Source of the DNA: Sphingomonas montanisoli
Lineage (GTDB): Bacteria > Pseudomonadota > Alphaproteobacteria > Sphingomonadales > Sphingomonadaceae
Assembly (NCBI RefSeq): GCF_008274695.1
Contig: NZ_VTOU01000002.1
Location: forward strand, 930,001 to 994,000
Reading direction: 5' to 3'
DNA length: 64,000 nucleotides
Position 1 is the stretch's first letter; each line of letters begins with the position of its first letter. Below, piece by piece: positions 26,380 through 37,700 of this stretch. Position numbers and translations under genes: made by a program. Below the pieces are notes generated by a model. It ran no database searches. It was not told the origin of the DNA and saw only the letters and a program-made list of their open reading frames with translations.

Positions 26380-27753
26380 TTAAATTTCTTCGTCTGGCGG
26401 AGCTTTGGCACCAAAAACCTGCACACGGCGGAGGTGGAGAATGCCCGAACCCATCAGACGAATCCGCACAAAGCGTGCGCGGAACGGTTCGGCGAAATCG
26501 ACGCGGTGCGGCGACGCGGGATCGGCGGAAACATCGTGGGCGTCAATCTTCACATGCTCGATCCGCCACTGGTGCGAATCCGCCGAACTTTCGACGTAGA
26601 AGTTGACGAAGCGCGCCGTCTGGCCAGCGCGGTTGATGATAGTGACGGCGTGTACCTCGCAATCTTCGAGAAGATCGACCAGCCACCACGGTTCGCGTTC
26701 GCGATTGGTGTGAAAGCCGTGATCGTCGAGAAGTTGGGCACCGTTCGCACCCGCAGCCTCGCGGACCGGATCGTCGGTCCGCGACCACGCAGAAGTGGAG
26801 CTGACGAGCGAAGGTTTGCAAAGGGCGAGGTCGAAATCGGGCATGTCAGGGGACCGTTCAGGAGCAGGGCGCGGGCGAAGGCGGTTCATCGCAGCGTGAT
26901 CTGACCGCGCTGCGAAAGCGGCGTGGAGTTGGTCCTCGTACTCTTCGACTGGGTAGCGGATGAGCGCCTCGTGCACGTCGCTACCGGGAAAGAAGAAGTC
27001 GCGAGGTTCGTTTTCGGCGATCACCGATCGAATGAATGGGCGGCGACCTAGAACCGAATGAGCGAGGGCGCCCGGCTTGTTCGCCTTTGGATCGTCGAGC
27101 GCGATGCGCGGACGATAGTTAAGATGCTTGGTGTCGACGAACTCGCTGATCTCGGCAAAGCTGAGCCCAGCGCGCATCCCCACCGATGGCACGAATGGCT
27201 CGCAGAAGGGCCATTGCGCCAATTCGCCCCGGCGGAACGCAGCGCCCATGTCGCGTCGGGTGGCTGCCAGAGTATCGACAGCGCGATCGGACATCAGCAT
27301 GAAGAATAGAATCGATCGCCACGGATTGTCGAAGCAGGCGGCGGCATTATCGTGCCAGTGCCACGGCGGGGCGGACGGCATCACCTGATGCGTGACAATA
27401 TCGATGCCGCGATCCATAGCCGTGCGAACCATGGGTTCAAGGTCTGCATTCACCGCGAGATCGGATTCCGATGTGAGATAATAGGCGTAACCGGGAAGCC
27501 GATCGCGTAGGATATAGGGGCCGTAATCGACATTGTACCAGAGCGAACTGCCGGGGGGTTCGACGATCAAGCCGATCGCGCTGGTATCCTCGGTGTGGCT
27601 GATAAGCTCATATTCGGTGATGCCCAGCGGCCCGCGCGTCTCATCGGCGAGAACGACCTGCCTTGCGGACGGGCAGGCAGCGAAGAAGCGCCGCGCCAGT
27701 TCACGGATGTCATCATCCCAGGTGTAGGTTCGGAAGGCGGCAACATAGTTCAT
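26380..27753 (-). CDS. Unknown protein with C-terminal discoidin (F5/8 type C)-like domain
   Basis: A 457-residue protein of unrecognised function. The C-terminal 140 residues (about 310-450) look like a discoidin/F5-8 type C carbohydrate-binding domain: SSTSAWSR, then WWLVDLLEDCEVHAVTIINR, FVNFYVESSADSHQW and a final strand with FVRIRLMGSGILHLRRVQVF. The N-terminal 300 residues contain YYLTSESDLAVNADLEPM and a His-Trp cluster (PPWHWHDNAA), loosely like a nucleotide-sugar-dependent fold, but I cannot name a family. It has no signal peptide. It is at the left edge of the island and transcribed away from the rhamnose genes. Confidence 0.6.
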   Translation of the reverse strand: MNYVAAFRTYTWDDDIRELARRFFAACPSARQVVLADETRGPLGITEYELISHTEDTSAIGLIVEPPGSSLWYNVDYGPYILRDRLPGYAYYLTSESDLAVNADLEPMVRTAMDRGIDIVTHQVMPSAPPWHWHDNAAACFDNPWRSILFFMLMSDRAVDTLAATRRDMGAAFRRGELAQWPFCEPFVPSVGMRAGLSFAEISEFVDTKHLNYRPRIALDDPKANKPGALAHSVLGRRPFIRSVIAENEPRDFFFPGSDVHEALIRYPVEEYEDQLHAAFAARSDHAAMNRLRPRPAPERSPDMPDFDLALCKPSLVSSTSAWSRTDDPVREAAGANGAQLLDDHGFHTNREREPWWLVDLLEDCEVHAVTIINRAGQTARFVNFYVESSADSHQWRIEHVKIDAHDVSADPASPHRVDFAEPFRARFVRIRLMGSGILHLRRVQVFGAKAPPDEEI

Positions 27754-27881
27754 AATCTGGTGGGTCTCCGCCGCGCTTCGTGCCGCCCCATAGCCGCTTC
27801 GGCAAGGAAATCATTACCATGATGTTGGTGCTTCGTGCGCAGGGCGGCTAAGGTGGATCACCGGCAAACAGGAAGGGCATC

Positions 27882-28448
27882 GTGACAGCGTCTCCCATTA
27901 AATTGATCGAAACGCGTCGGTTCGGCGACGACCGTGGCTGGTTCATGGAGACGTTCCATGCGGAGAAGTGGGCGGCCCAGGGCGTTGACGTATCGTTCGT
28001 TCAGGACAATCACAGCTTGTCGGCCAATGTCGGCACAATCCGCGGCATACATTTCCAGGCGCCGCCGCATGCGCAGGCCAAGCTAGTGCGCTGCGCGCGC
28101 GGCGCGATTATCGATTATGCGGTCGATCTGCGCAGAGGATCGCCGACCTATGGCAAATTTGTCGCGGCGGAGCTTTCGGCGGAGAATGGCAAGCAGCTGT
28201 TCGTGCCGGTGGGCTTCGGCCACGCCTTCGTGACGATCGCGCCCGATACCGAGGTGCTCTACAAGGTGTCGGACGTCTACGCGCCCGAATGCGACGGGGG
28301 TATCCGCTGGGATTGCCCGAGGCTGGGGATCGACTGGCCGCTGCCCCCCGAAGGGCCGACCCTGTCGGGCAAGGACACGACCTTGCCGGTGCTGGCGGAG
28401 TTCGATAGCCCCTTTACCTATGATGGCAATCCGCTTCTGCCGCTCTGA
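27882..28448 (+). CDS. rfbC: dTDP-4-dehydrorhamnose 3,5-epimerase
   Basis: A 188-residue cupin epimerase acting third in dTDP-L-rhamnose synthesis. Motifs: FGDDRGWFMETFH, QDNHSLS, GTIRGIHFQ with the catalytic His, and PVGFGHAFVTI. The start is GTG at 27882 with GGAAGGG upstream. It is the first gene of an rmlC-B-D-A run in which spacings are short or overlapping, so it is probably one transcript. Confidence 0.94.
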   Translation: MTASPIKLIETRRFGDDRGWFMETFHAEKWAAQGVDVSFVQDNHSLSANVGTIRGIHFQAPPHAQAKLVRCARGAIIDYAVDLRRGSPTYGKFVAAELSAENGKQLFVPVGFGHAFVTIAPDTEVLYKVSDVYAPECDGGIRWDCPRLGIDWPLPPEGPTLSGKDTTLPVLAEFDSPFTYDGNPLLPL

Positions 28449-28463
28449 TCCTCAGGAGTTCTG

Positions 28464-29525
28464 ATGCGTATCCTGGTTACTGGAGGGGCCGGCTTCATCG
28501 GCTCCGCGCTCGTTCGCCATCTGATCGGCGAGACCGATCATGAGGTGCTCAACCTCGATAAGCTGACCTATGCAGGCGTGCTGTCGTCGGTCGCACCGGT
28601 CGCCGAAAGCCCGCGCTATCGCTTCGTGCAGGGCGACATTTGCGACGCCGAACTGGTGGGCAAGCTGTTCGCCGAATTCCGGCCGCAGATCGTTGCGCAT
28701 CTCGCCGCCGAAAGCCATGTCGATCGCTCGATCGATGGACCTGGCGAGTTCATCCAGACTAACATTGTCGGTACCTTTACCATGCTGCAGCAGGCACTTG
28801 GCTACTGGCAGGGGCTGGAAGATGCGGAGAAGGCGGCGTTCCGCTTCCACCACATCTCCACCGACGAGGTGTTCGGATCGCTGGGCGAGACCGGTTATTT
28901 CACCGAGACGACCGCTTATGACCCGCGTTCGCCTTATTCGGCGTCGAAGGCGGGATCGGACCATCTGGTGCGCGCATGGCACGAAACCTACGGTCTGCCG
29001 ACGCTGGTCACCAATTGTTCGAACAATTACGGGCCATATCACTTCCCCGAAAAGCTGATCCCGCTGATCATCATCCGCGCGCTGGGCGGCGAGCCGCTGC
29101 CGGTTTATGGCGACGGTTCCAACGTGCGCGACTGGCTGTTCGTCGAGGATCACGCCCGCGCACTTCGCACCGTGTTCGAAACCGGCAAGCCGGGTGAGAC
29201 ATACAATGTCGGCGGCAATTCGGAACGGAAGAATCTGGAGGTCGTGCACGCGATCTGTGCGACGCTCGATCGCCTGCAGCCGCGTGCCGACGGCAAAGCC
29301 TATGCCGACCAGATCACCTTCGTGACCGACCGGCCGGGACACGACCATCGTTATGCGATCGACGCGTCGAAGATCCGCGACGATCTCGGCTGGGAGCCGC
29401 GCGTGACCTTCGAACAGGGGATCGAGACGACGGTGCGCTGGTATCTCGACAACCGGAAGTGGTGGGGCGACATTCTGTCCGGACGCTACGACACAGGCCG
29501 GCTTGGCCTCGCCAAGGCGGGGTGA
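28464..29525 (+). CDS. rfbB: dTDP-glucose 4,6-dehydratase
   Basis: A 353-residue extended short-chain dehydrogenase that converts dTDP-glucose to the 4-keto-6-deoxy sugar. The NAD loop is [15 protein letters not shown]; the catalytic triad region includes the [11 protein letters not shown] segment and the [10 protein letters not shown] Tyr-Lys pair. It follows rfbC by 15 bases with a CAGGAG ribosome-binding site. The stop overlaps the rfbD start by one base. Confidence 0.95.
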   Translation: MRILVTGGAGFIGSALVRHLIGETDHEVLNLDKLTYAGVLSSVAPVAESPRYRFVQGDICDAELVGKLFAEFRPQIVAHLAAESHVDRSIDGPGEFIQTNIVGTFTMLQQALGYWQGLEDAEKAAFRFHHISTDEVFGSLGETGYFTETTAYDPRSPYSASKAGSDHLVRAWHETYGLPTLVTNCSNNYGPYHFPEKLIPLIIIRALGGEPLPVYGDGSNVRDWLFVEDHARALRTVFETGKPGETYNVGGNSERKNLEVVHAICATLDRLQPRADGKAYADQITFVTDRPGHDHRYAIDASKIRDDLGWEPRVTFEQGIETTVRWYLDNRKWWGDILSGRYDTGRLGLAKAG

Positions 29526-30424
29526 TGCGGCGGATACTCGTCACGGGCGGCGCGGGGCAGGTCGGCATCGAGCTGGCGCGGCAGGGATGGCCTGCAGACG
29601 TCGAGCTGTTGCTGCCGATGCGCGAGGAACTCGATATCGGGTCGGCCGAAAGCGTCGCGGCCTTTTTCGCGGCACATGAACTGGCGGCTGTCATCAACCC
29701 GGCCGCCTATACCGCCGTCGACAAGGCCGAGAGCGAGAGCGAGGCGGCGTTCCTGGCCAATGCGGTCGGACCGAAGCTCTTGGCCGAGGCGAGCGCCCGG
29801 GCCGGCATTCCGATCGTCCATGTCTCGACCGACTATGTGTTCGATGGGACCAAGGATGAGCCCTATGTCGAGAGCGATCCGGTCGCGCCGCTCGGCGTCT
29901 ATGGCGCGTCGAAGCTGGAAGGCGAGCAGACGATCGCGGCGGGCAATCCGCGATCGGTGATCCTGCGCACCGCGTGGGTGCTGTCGGCGCATCGCGGCAA
30001 CTTCCTCAAGACGATGCTGCGGGTGGGCGCGACCAATCCCAAGCTGCGCGTGGTCGCCGATCAGATCGGTTGCCCCACATCGGCGCACGACATCGCCGAG
30101 GCGCTGCGCATCATCACGCTGCGGCTGATCGAGGACGAGCGGGCGCCTACCGGCACCTATCATTTCGTCAATGCGGGCGAGGCAAGCTGGCACGATCTGG
30201 CGACCGAGATCTTTCGGCTGAGCGCGAGGTCCGGCGGGGCCGCTCCGCAAGTCGAGGCGATCACCACCGCCGAATATCCGACGCCCGCGAAGCGCCCGGC
30301 CAACTCGCGGCTTTCGACCGCAAAGATCACCGCCGATTACGGCATCCACCCGCGCGACTGGCGCGCGGGCGTTCGTGACATCATCGACGAGCTGGCGGGG
30401 CCGGTGGCCCAGACCGGCGCCTGA
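29525..30424 (+). CDS. rfbD: dTDP-4-dehydrorhamnose reductase
   Basis: A 299-residue short-chain reductase that completes dTDP-L-rhamnose. Seen: TGGAGQVGIELARQ, VSTDYVFDG, YGASKLEGEQ with the Tyr-Lys pair, and the C-terminal block KRPANSRLS typical of RmlD. It is translationally coupled to rfbB (TGATG). rfbA follows after 22 bases. Confidence 0.94.
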   Translation: MRRILVTGGAGQVGIELARQGWPADVELLLPMREELDIGSAESVAAFFAAHELAAVINPAAYTAVDKAESESEAAFLANAVGPKLLAEASARAGIPIVHVSTDYVFDGTKDEPYVESDPVAPLGVYGASKLEGEQTIAAGNPRSVILRTAWVLSAHRGNFLKTMLRVGATNPKLRVVADQIGCPTSAHDIAEALRIITLRLIEDERAPTGTYHFVNAGEASWHDLATEIFRLSARSGGAAPQVEAITTAEYPTPAKRPANSRLSTAKITADYGIHPRDWRAGVRDIIDELAGPVAQTGA

Positions 30425-30446
30425 CGATCACATTGGGGAATAAGAC

Positions 30447-31331
30447 GTGAAGGGTATCATTCTCGCCGGCGGTTCCGGCACGCGGCTGCATCCGATGACG
30501 CTGGTGACGTCGAAGCAGCTCATGCCCGTCTACGACAAGCCGATGATCTATTATCCGCTATCGACGCTGATGCTCGCCGGCATTCGCGAGGTGCTGATCA
30601 TCTCGACGCCGCGCGATACGCCGAGCTTCCAGGCGCTGCTGGGCGACGGGTCGCAGTGGGGCATGGAGATCCAATACGCCGTTCAGCCGAGCCCAGACGG
30701 GCTGGCGCAGGCTTATATTATCGGCGCGGAGTTCGTCGGCAAATCGCGGTCGGCACTGATCCTGGGCGACAACATCTATTACGGCCACGGATCGACCGAC
30801 CTGTTCAAGAGCGCGCTGACCCGGCCCGATGGCGCGACCGTGTTCGCCTACCATGTCAGCGATCCCGAACGGTACGGCGTGGTAGAGTTCGACGCGAAGA
30901 TGCGCGCCATCTCGATCGAGGAGAAGCCGGCGGAGCCACGTTCGAACTGGGCGGTGACTGGACTCTATTTCTATGACAGCCAAGTGATCGACATCGCGCG
31001 AGACCTGAAGCCATCTGCGCGCGGCGAACTCGAGATTACCGATGTCAACCGGGTCTACCTCGAGCAAGGCAGGCTTTCGGTTGAGGTGATGGGCCGCGGC
31101 TATGCCTGGCTCGACACCGGCACGCCCGACAGCCTGCTTGAAGCGGCCGAATTTGTCCGCACGCTGGAGAAACGGCAGGGCTTCAAGATAGCGGCGCCAG
31201 AAGAGGTGGCGTTCCAGCAGGGCTTCATCAATGCGGAGCAACTTGCCGACTTGGGAAGAGCCTTGGGCAACGGCGCATATGGAAACTACTTGCGGCAACT
31301 CGCGAGCTCGGCTGTCGGGCAAAAGGTTTGA
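30447..31331 (+). CDS. rfbA: Glucose-1-phosphate thymidylyltransferase
   Basis: A 294-residue nucleotidyltransferase that makes dTDP-glucose, the first step of the rhamnose pathway. Motifs: [44 protein letters not shown] and [13 protein letters not shown]. Order C-B-D-A with A last is common in sphingomonads. A 68-base gap separates it from gmd, where base composition begins to drop. Confidence 0.95.
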   Translation: MKGIILAGGSGTRLHPMTLVTSKQLMPVYDKPMIYYPLSTLMLAGIREVLIISTPRDTPSFQALLGDGSQWGMEIQYAVQPSPDGLAQAYIIGAEFVGKSRSALILGDNIYYGHGSTDLFKSALTRPDGATVFAYHVSDPERYGVVEFDAKMRAISIEEKPAEPRSNWAVTGLYFYDSQVIDIARDLKPSARGELEITDVNRVYLEQGRLSVEVMGRGYAWLDTGTPDSLLEAAEFVRTLEKRQGFKIAAPEEVAFQQGFINAEQLADLGRALGNGAYGNYLRQLASSAVGQKV

Positions 31332-31399
31332 ACCATCGGCTGACTGCAGCTAGTCGGATCGATAGGTAAGGGCGCAACATTCTCAAAGGAAGTGGTTAA

Positions 31400-32473
31400 A
31401 TGGGGCATTGTGAACGGAAAGTCGCGCTCATCACGGGGGTAACCGGGCAGGATGGCGCGTATTTGTCCGAGTTGTTGCTCGAAAAAGGCTATGAGGTGCA
31501 CGGGCTGAAACGGCGCTCGTCCTCGTTCAATACGGGGCGCATAGAGCATCTTTATCAGGACCCACATCAGCAAAATGTGAAGTTTCAACTACACTACGGC
31601 GATCTCACAGACTCCACGAATCTAATCCGCATAGTTCAGGAGGTTCGGCCAACCGAGATCTATAATCTGGCGGCGCAGAGCCATGTGCAGGTCAGTTTTG
31701 AGACGCCAGAGTATACTGCCAATGCGGATGGCATCGGGACATTGAGGTTGCTGGAGGCCATGCGCATCCTGGGCATGGAAAAAGAAACACGGTTTTATCA
31801 GGCATCGACTTCCGAACTATATGGCTTGGTCCAGCAGGTCCCCCAGAGCGAGCGGACGCCGTTCTATCCCCGCTCTCCCTATGCCGCCGCGAAACTCTAC
31901 GCATATTGGATTGTCGTCAATTATCGCGAAGCATATGGAATGCATGCTTCGAACGGCATCCTATTCAATCACGAGAGCCCATTGCGTGGCGAAACCTTCG
32001 TCACGCGGAAGATTACGCGTGCAGCCGCAGCGATAAAGCTGGGCCGTCAAGAGCGTCTCTGGCTTGGCAATCTGGATGCGAAGCGCGACTGGGGACACGC
32101 GCGCGAGTACGTGCGTGGCATGTGGCTGATGATGCAGCAGGACGAGCCAGACGATTACGTTCTGGCCACCGGCGAGACGACGACAGTCAGGAAATTCGTC
32201 GAGTGGGCTTTCGCCGAAGTCGGGATACAGATCGAATGGAGAGGCACCGGTATCGACGAGAAGGGCTATTGCGTCGAAAGTGGAAAATGTTTGGTGGAGA
32301 TCGATCCACGATATTTCCGGCCTACCGAAGTCGATCTTCTCATCGGGGATCCAACCAAAGCAAAGGATAAGCTCGGTTGGAAGCACGACACGCCAGTCCG
32401 TGACCTCGTAAGCGAGATGGTGCGCGAGGATTTGATCGTCATGCGCGACGCCCCGATCGCGAAGGATGCGTGA
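31400..32473 (+). CDS. gmd: GDP-mannose 4,6-dehydratase
   Basis: A 357-residue extended short-chain dehydrogenase that converts GDP-mannose to GDP-4-keto-6-deoxymannose. Motifs: [40 protein letters not shown] and [10 protein letters not shown]. It is the first of two enzymes towards GDP-L-fucose and overlaps the second by one base. Its substrate can be supplied by manA-manC at 21-23 kb. Codon use is less GC-rich than in the rml genes. Confidence 0.95.
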   Translation: MGHCERKVALITGVTGQDGAYLSELLLEKGYEVHGLKRRSSSFNTGRIEHLYQDPHQQNVKFQLHYGDLTDSTNLIRIVQEVRPTEIYNLAAQSHVQVSFETPEYTANADGIGTLRLLEAMRILGMEKETRFYQASTSELYGLVQQVPQSERTPFYPRSPYAAAKLYAYWIVVNYREAYGMHASNGILFNHESPLRGETFVTRKITRAAAAIKLGRQERLWLGNLDAKRDWGHAREYVRGMWLMMQQDEPDDYVLATGETTTVRKFVEWAFAEVGIQIEWRGTGIDEKGYCVESGKCLVEIDPRYFRPTEVDLLIGDPTKAKDKLGWKHDTPVRDLVSEMVREDLIVMRDAPIAKDA

Positions 32474-33411
32474 TGTATACGCTCGACAGGAAGAGAATAT
32501 TTGTCGCAGGGCACCGCGGTATGGTCGGCTCGGCTATTGTCAGGCGGCTTGAGCGCATCGACTGCGACATCATTTACGCGGATCGAGCGCAGGTTGACCT
32601 CAGGAACCAGGCGCAGTGTTTCCAGTGGTTCGAAGAGAATAAGCCGGACGCGGTATTCCTGGCTGCGGCAAAGGTTGGCGGCATTCTCGCAAATGACAGC
32701 CTGCCAGCCGAATTTCTTTACGATAATATGATGATAGAAGCGAACGTCATCGAGGCATCACGCCAAGTTGATGTTGAGAAATTACTCTTCCTTGGATCAT
32801 CATGCATTTATCCGAAATTTGCGCAGCAGCCGATATCCGAGGAATCGTTGCTTACAGGCTCCCTCGAGCCGACTAATGAGTGGTACGCCATCGCAAAGAT
32901 AGCCGGCATAAAGCTTTGCGAGTCGTATCGCAAACAATATGGTCTCGACTTCATTTCTGCTATGCCGACAAACCTATACGGTCAAAACGATAATTTTGAT
33001 CTTAGGTCGAGTCACGTTCTGCCTGCGTTGATAAGAAAATTTCATGAGGCGAAGGTTGCGGGCAGTCCCGCTGTTGAAATTTGGGGCACTGGTTTGCCAC
33101 GTCGGGAGTTCCTTCACGTAGACGATCTTGCCGATGCGTGTGTTTTCCTGATGGAAAACTATTCCGATGGTCTGCATGTTAACGTCGGATTTGGCAGCGA
33201 TATTTCAATTATCGAGCTGGCGGAGCTCGTCGCGCGGATTGTTGGCTTTGCCGGGCGGATCGAGCGTGACGAGAGTAAGCCAGATGGCACTCCGCGCAAG
33301 CTTATGAGTTCCGATCGCCTCAACGCAATGGGCTGGCACGCCCGCATCAACCTGGAAGCCGGAATAGCGGACAGCTATGCATGGTTCTTGGAGAGCAAGT
33401 GGTCGGATTAA
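32473..33411 (+). CDS. fcl: GDP-L-fucose synthase
   Basis: A 312-residue epimerase-reductase that finishes GDP-L-fucose. Motifs: VAGHRGMVGSAIVRRL, the FLGSSCIYPKFAQQPI segment, and YAIAKIAGIKLCESY with the Tyr-Lys pair. The ATG shares a base with the gmd stop; a GTG one codon earlier is an alternative. The gene is distinctly AT-richer than flanking core genes (many aat, ata, gat and ttt codons), consistent with transfer. Confidence 0.93.
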   Translation: MYTLDRKRIFVAGHRGMVGSAIVRRLERIDCDIIYADRAQVDLRNQAQCFQWFEENKPDAVFLAAAKVGGILANDSLPAEFLYDNMMIEANVIEASRQVDVEKLLFLGSSCIYPKFAQQPISEESLLTGSLEPTNEWYAIAKIAGIKLCESYRKQYGLDFISAMPTNLYGQNDNFDLRSSHVLPALIRKFHEAKVAGSPAVEIWGTGLPRREFLHVDDLADACVFLMENYSDGLHVNVGFGSDISIIELAELVARIVGFAGRIERDESKPDGTPRKLMSSDRLNAMGWHARINLEAGIADSYAWFLESKWSD

Positions 33412-33457
33412 TTGGCATTTATCGTAGCGGACGGGTCTGGCGCTAGGAGATCAGTGC

Positions 33458-34738
33458 ATGGTGGAGCGTAAGACAATTCTCGATGCGGAGAGTGAGGAGC
33501 GGGCTGCGACCGTCCTGCCATCCGCCGGCGAGCGCGAGCCGCTGCTGCTTGTCGGTGTCGAGCAGGACGCCGTTACTATGGAGCGTGCGGCTTTTACTCT
33601 GGCGAGCGCAAAGCGCAACGGTAAGGGTGCTAACGCGCTTGCCAACTTTGCAACGAATTTGTTGCTCCATGCCGATAAGGCTGAAGGCCAGCTCTTCCAG
33701 GATCTGTTTGTCCTGCACTTCCTGAACTTCAAGCGTGGCGGATATTTTGTCGAAGTAGGAACAGGCGACGGCAAGCTGATTTCCAATACCTATCTTCTTG
33801 AAAAGGAATATGGATGGAAGGGAATTGTCGTAGAGCCAAACCCTGTTTTCAAGGATTCTCTATTACAGAATAGAAATTGTACGATTTCAACGGACTGCTT
33901 GCTCGACGTGAAAGGGCGTTCGGTCACTTTCAACTGCCAAGCTGATCCGGAATTTTCGGGAATATCATCGGAATATCTAGGGACAAGCGGAAGCTCACTT
34001 GGAGCGGAGCATGCTGCTCGCCGTCCGGAGGATCTAAAAAAAATCGTCTTCATAACAAATACGCTCAACGATCTACTGACGGAACACGAAGCGCCCACGG
34101 TCATAGATTACCTGTCGTTGGATGTGGAGGGAGCGGAGTTTCCAATTCTCAGAACCTTCGACTTTGAGAAGTGGGAGGTTCGCTGCATCTCGGTCGAGCA
34201 TAACTGGAGCCCGATGCGCGTCGATATGAATGAGCTTTTGGTTAGCAAAGGCTTTTGTCGCGTGTTCGAAGAAATCTCGCAATGGGACGATTGGTACGTC
34301 CAACGCAGCCTTCTCGATGGAAGGGACGACGCGGCGCAACTGCTTCGGACAGACGATACGCTCGATGACGCCGCCCAGGCGAACGCCTTCGTCACCAGAG
34401 CTATAGAGGCCCTTGATAGGGGCGAACCCGATGTCGCGATAGCATTGTGCGAGCGTGCTGCCGTTCTCGCCCCGGCATCACCGAGTGTTTATCGCACCCT
34501 AGCGGATATTGCCCAACGACAAGGGCGCCCGGCTGCTGCCATCGAGCATTGGAAGCAGGCAATCTCGACCGATCCCGCTGATTATTGGGCTCATATCGGC
34601 CTTGCAGAAGTCTATTTAGCACGCGGGCAGATCGAAGAAGCGTGTGGCCTTCTGATCGCGGCTACCAAGCTGCGCGAAAGCCCGGCGGAGGCAGAGAGCT
34701 TACTTCGCGGTGTGCGCACGGGCGGTTTCGCCGTTTAG
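33458..34738 (+). CDS. FkbM-family methyltransferase with TPR tail
   Basis: A 426-residue protein. Residues about 65-280 form an FkbM-type SAM-dependent methyltransferase: FVEVGTGDGKLISNTYLLEK (SAM-binding loop), IVVEPNP and YLSLDVEGAEFPIL. Residues about 305-415 are tetratricopeptide-like helices (AIALCERAAVLAPASPSVYRTLADIAQRQGRPAAAIEHW). Such enzymes often O-methylate sugars, and the TPR tail may dock to the glycosyltransferase complex. It has a good AGGAGA site and is followed within eight bases by the giant glycosyltransferase. Confidence 0.87.
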   Translation: MVERKTILDAESEERAATVLPSAGEREPLLLVGVEQDAVTMERAAFTLASAKRNGKGANALANFATNLLLHADKAEGQLFQDLFVLHFLNFKRGGYFVEVGTGDGKLISNTYLLEKEYGWKGIVVEPNPVFKDSLLQNRNCTISTDCLLDVKGRSVTFNCQADPEFSGISSEYLGTSGSSLGAEHAARRPEDLKKIVFITNTLNDLLTEHEAPTVIDYLSLDVEGAEFPILRTFDFEKWEVRCISVEHNWSPMRVDMNELLVSKGFCRVFEEISQWDDWYVQRSLLDGRDDAAQLLRTDDTLDDAAQANAFVTRAIEALDRGEPDVAIALCERAAVLAPASPSVYRTLADIAQRQGRPAAAIEHWKQAISTDPADYWAHIGLAEVYLARGQIEEACGLLIAATKLRESPAEAESLLRGVRTGGFAV

Positions 34739-34745
34739 ATCATAT

Positions 34746-37700
34746 ATGTCGTTCGAAGTATTGATGCGATTGGATCAGGGAAAAATTGTGGAAAATACGG
34801 CAGGGGATCTTTGTAATATTGTATCCAACGCGTTTGAGGTTTGTCTGATTACGCCCGTTTTTAACGGATCGGAGTATATCGACGACACAATACAGTCTGT
34901 CCTGTCTCAGTCTGGCGATTTCATCCTGCGCTACCACGTTCAGGATGGTGGATCTAACGACGACACGTTGACCAAACTCGCCGAATGGAAATCCAGAATC
35001 GAAAGCGGGTCTTGGCCGCAGTTCTGTCGCAAGATCGTCTTCACCTTCGCTACGGAGCGAGACGGGGGGATGTATGACGCCATCAACAAGGGATTTAGCG
35101 CCGCGTTGCCGGACGGCGATAATGTGTTGATGGGTTGGATTGCAGCGGATGACCGCGTCGCGCCGGGCGCGTTCGCTACGATATTCAATGTAAAGCGACA
35201 GTTCCCGGAAATCGAACTGTTGGGCGGCCGCACGAGCTTGCTGGATGTCTCCGGCAGCATCCTCGGGGTCGGCGCGATCCGCGGGTTTTCGCGGGCGTGC
35301 GTTGCGGCCGGACTGCATGACGGGCGGACCATGCCTTTCATCATGCAAGAGGGGACATTTTGGTTTTCGCGCCTTTGGAAGTTGATCGGGGGCCGGCTTG
35401 ACCCGCGCTTCCGACTGGCAGGTGACTGGGATTTGTGGCGGCGGATGGCGCAGCACGCGCCCTATTTTTCGATCGATTCCGTTTTAGGTTTCCATCGCCG
35501 CCGACCAGGCCAATTGTCCGAACAAATGGGGCGCTATTACGCAGAGATCGACGACGTCCTCAGCGAGCCGATCGGTGTAGCCGAAGATCGGCGCATGCAC
35601 TCTGCGGGCGTATTGGTACCGATCGACCGCAACGTGCCTCCGACGTTCCGGACTGCTTATGATGAAACCGCCCGCGATTTCGCCCGACTGCGCATAAATC
35701 TGGAGGGATTCCGGGCAAGCGTTCACGCATCGGTCGTGGTGCGGTTCAACCTGGACGCCCGCGTGTGGGAGAAGCTGGAGGGGTTCGGAGGATTGCCGGG
35801 GGCCCCGCTGCTACTGTCGTCCAAGGGGAAGGCGGACGTCGCTTTGTCGGTGTTGGCGACGAGCGGCCTCGCGAGCGCCGAAGGCCCTTATCCCGAACTG
35901 GGCCTTGTCTCCGAAGTCAGATGGATGCGCGAATCCTTGGCTGTCGGCGAGGTCGTCGTCAGCAAGCCCGGCAGGTATACCGTCAGGGTTCGATGCCGAA
36001 ATTGGTATGCCGACCAGCATGTCTCTCTGATGCTCGAGGATATCGAACTTGGCGGCATGGCTGTGGCGTCGCTTGGAAATGAACGAGATATAGAACTTAG
36101 AGTCGACGTCGAATTGGCCGCGGGCTCGCACCGTCTGGCAATACAAGCCAAAGCGTTCCCCGGGCTCGACCGCTATCTCCTGATCCTCGCCTGGGAACTG
36201 GAGCCGGTTATTGATCTTGCACCACTCCATGTCACCCCTGTCGATCGACGCTCCTCTGCGATTGCTGCCCGGATAAGTCGTCCAGCGCCGGATCGCGCCT
36301 GGCCGCGAATATCCGTCGTGGTGCCCACCAGGAACCAGGCGCAATATATCTCCGATACACTCGATTCGATCCTACGGCAGGCTTATCCAAATCTTGAGTT
36401 GATCGTGGTCGATGGCGCTTCGACCGACGTAACGCGCTTGATCTTGGAACGCTATGCCAAGCACATCACTGTTCTTATTTCAGAACCCGATGAGGGCCAG
36501 AGCCATGCGATAAACAAGGGCATGTTCGCGGCTAGCGGAGAGATTCTCACGTGGCTTAACAGTGACGATCTGTTCGCAGACGGCGCGCTGCACGCCGCAG
36601 CCTTCGCGTTTATGACGAGCGGTGCAGACATCGTCGCCGGCGTGTGTGATATATTTGGTGAAGATAATATCGTCCAGCGGCGGCACCTGCCATGCGTGCT
36701 GGGTGAGAACTTGCCGCTCGCGTCTATATTGGATCTCGAAAACGGGTGGTTGAGGGGACAATTTTTTCACCAGCCGGAAGTGATGTTCACGCGTGATATC
36801 TGGGAGCGCGCGGGCGGCAGCGTCGACCAAGCTCTGTTTTATTCGATGGACTATGATTTGTGGGCTCGCATGGCAAAGTGCGGCGCCCGCATCGCGGTGA
36901 TAGGGCGTACGATTGCCCAGTTCCGGACTCATCGTTTCCAGAAGACCAGCACGGTCGATGCTTACCTCCCCGAACTGAAGGAGCATGCTGTGGCGCTCCG
37001 CCAAAAGGAGGGCCTGCCCGTAATGCCGCCGCCCCGGGCGTTGAGATCGTGTCTGCGCATCGTTCTGTTCAACGATTATGGCCACAAATATGGGGCCGGT
37101 CTGGGGCATGCCCGATTGGCAAAGGCCCTCATGATGGCGGGGCATGAGGTCCTGTCGCTGGCCTACGCGGATTTCGACTATGGGCGCCCTCGCGACGTGT
37201 CGGAGCAAGACGTCGCCGGCCGCATCGCTGAACTGCGTCCAGACCTCGTAGTGATCGGCAATCTCCATTCGATCCGCGCAGATTTCGACCTCATTGCTCC
37301 TTTGGTGAGTCTTGGAATTCCAACGATATTTTACGCGCACGACCAGTGGATAGGCACTGGCCGCTGCGGTTATGCGGGAGAGTGTACGCGGTACCTGTCA
37401 TCCTGCACCAGCGAGTGCCCGTCAGCGTCAGCCTACCCCGTTTTAGCCGCGCCGCTCATCGAAGAAAATTTTCGGCGTAAGAGGCGGAATCTTGCGGCTG
37501 CGTCGCGCGCTCCTTTCGCGGTGCTGACGAATAGCAATTATATGCGAAACTGGCTGACGTCAGCGTTGCCAGGCGACGGTTGGGCGCCAGTGCATGTGGT
37601 TCCGATAGGCTTGGAAACCGACATCTTCACTTTGGGCGATAGGTGGCGGGCGCGGATGCTGCTGGGGCTCCCGCAGGATAAGTTTATCCTGATGACCGCC

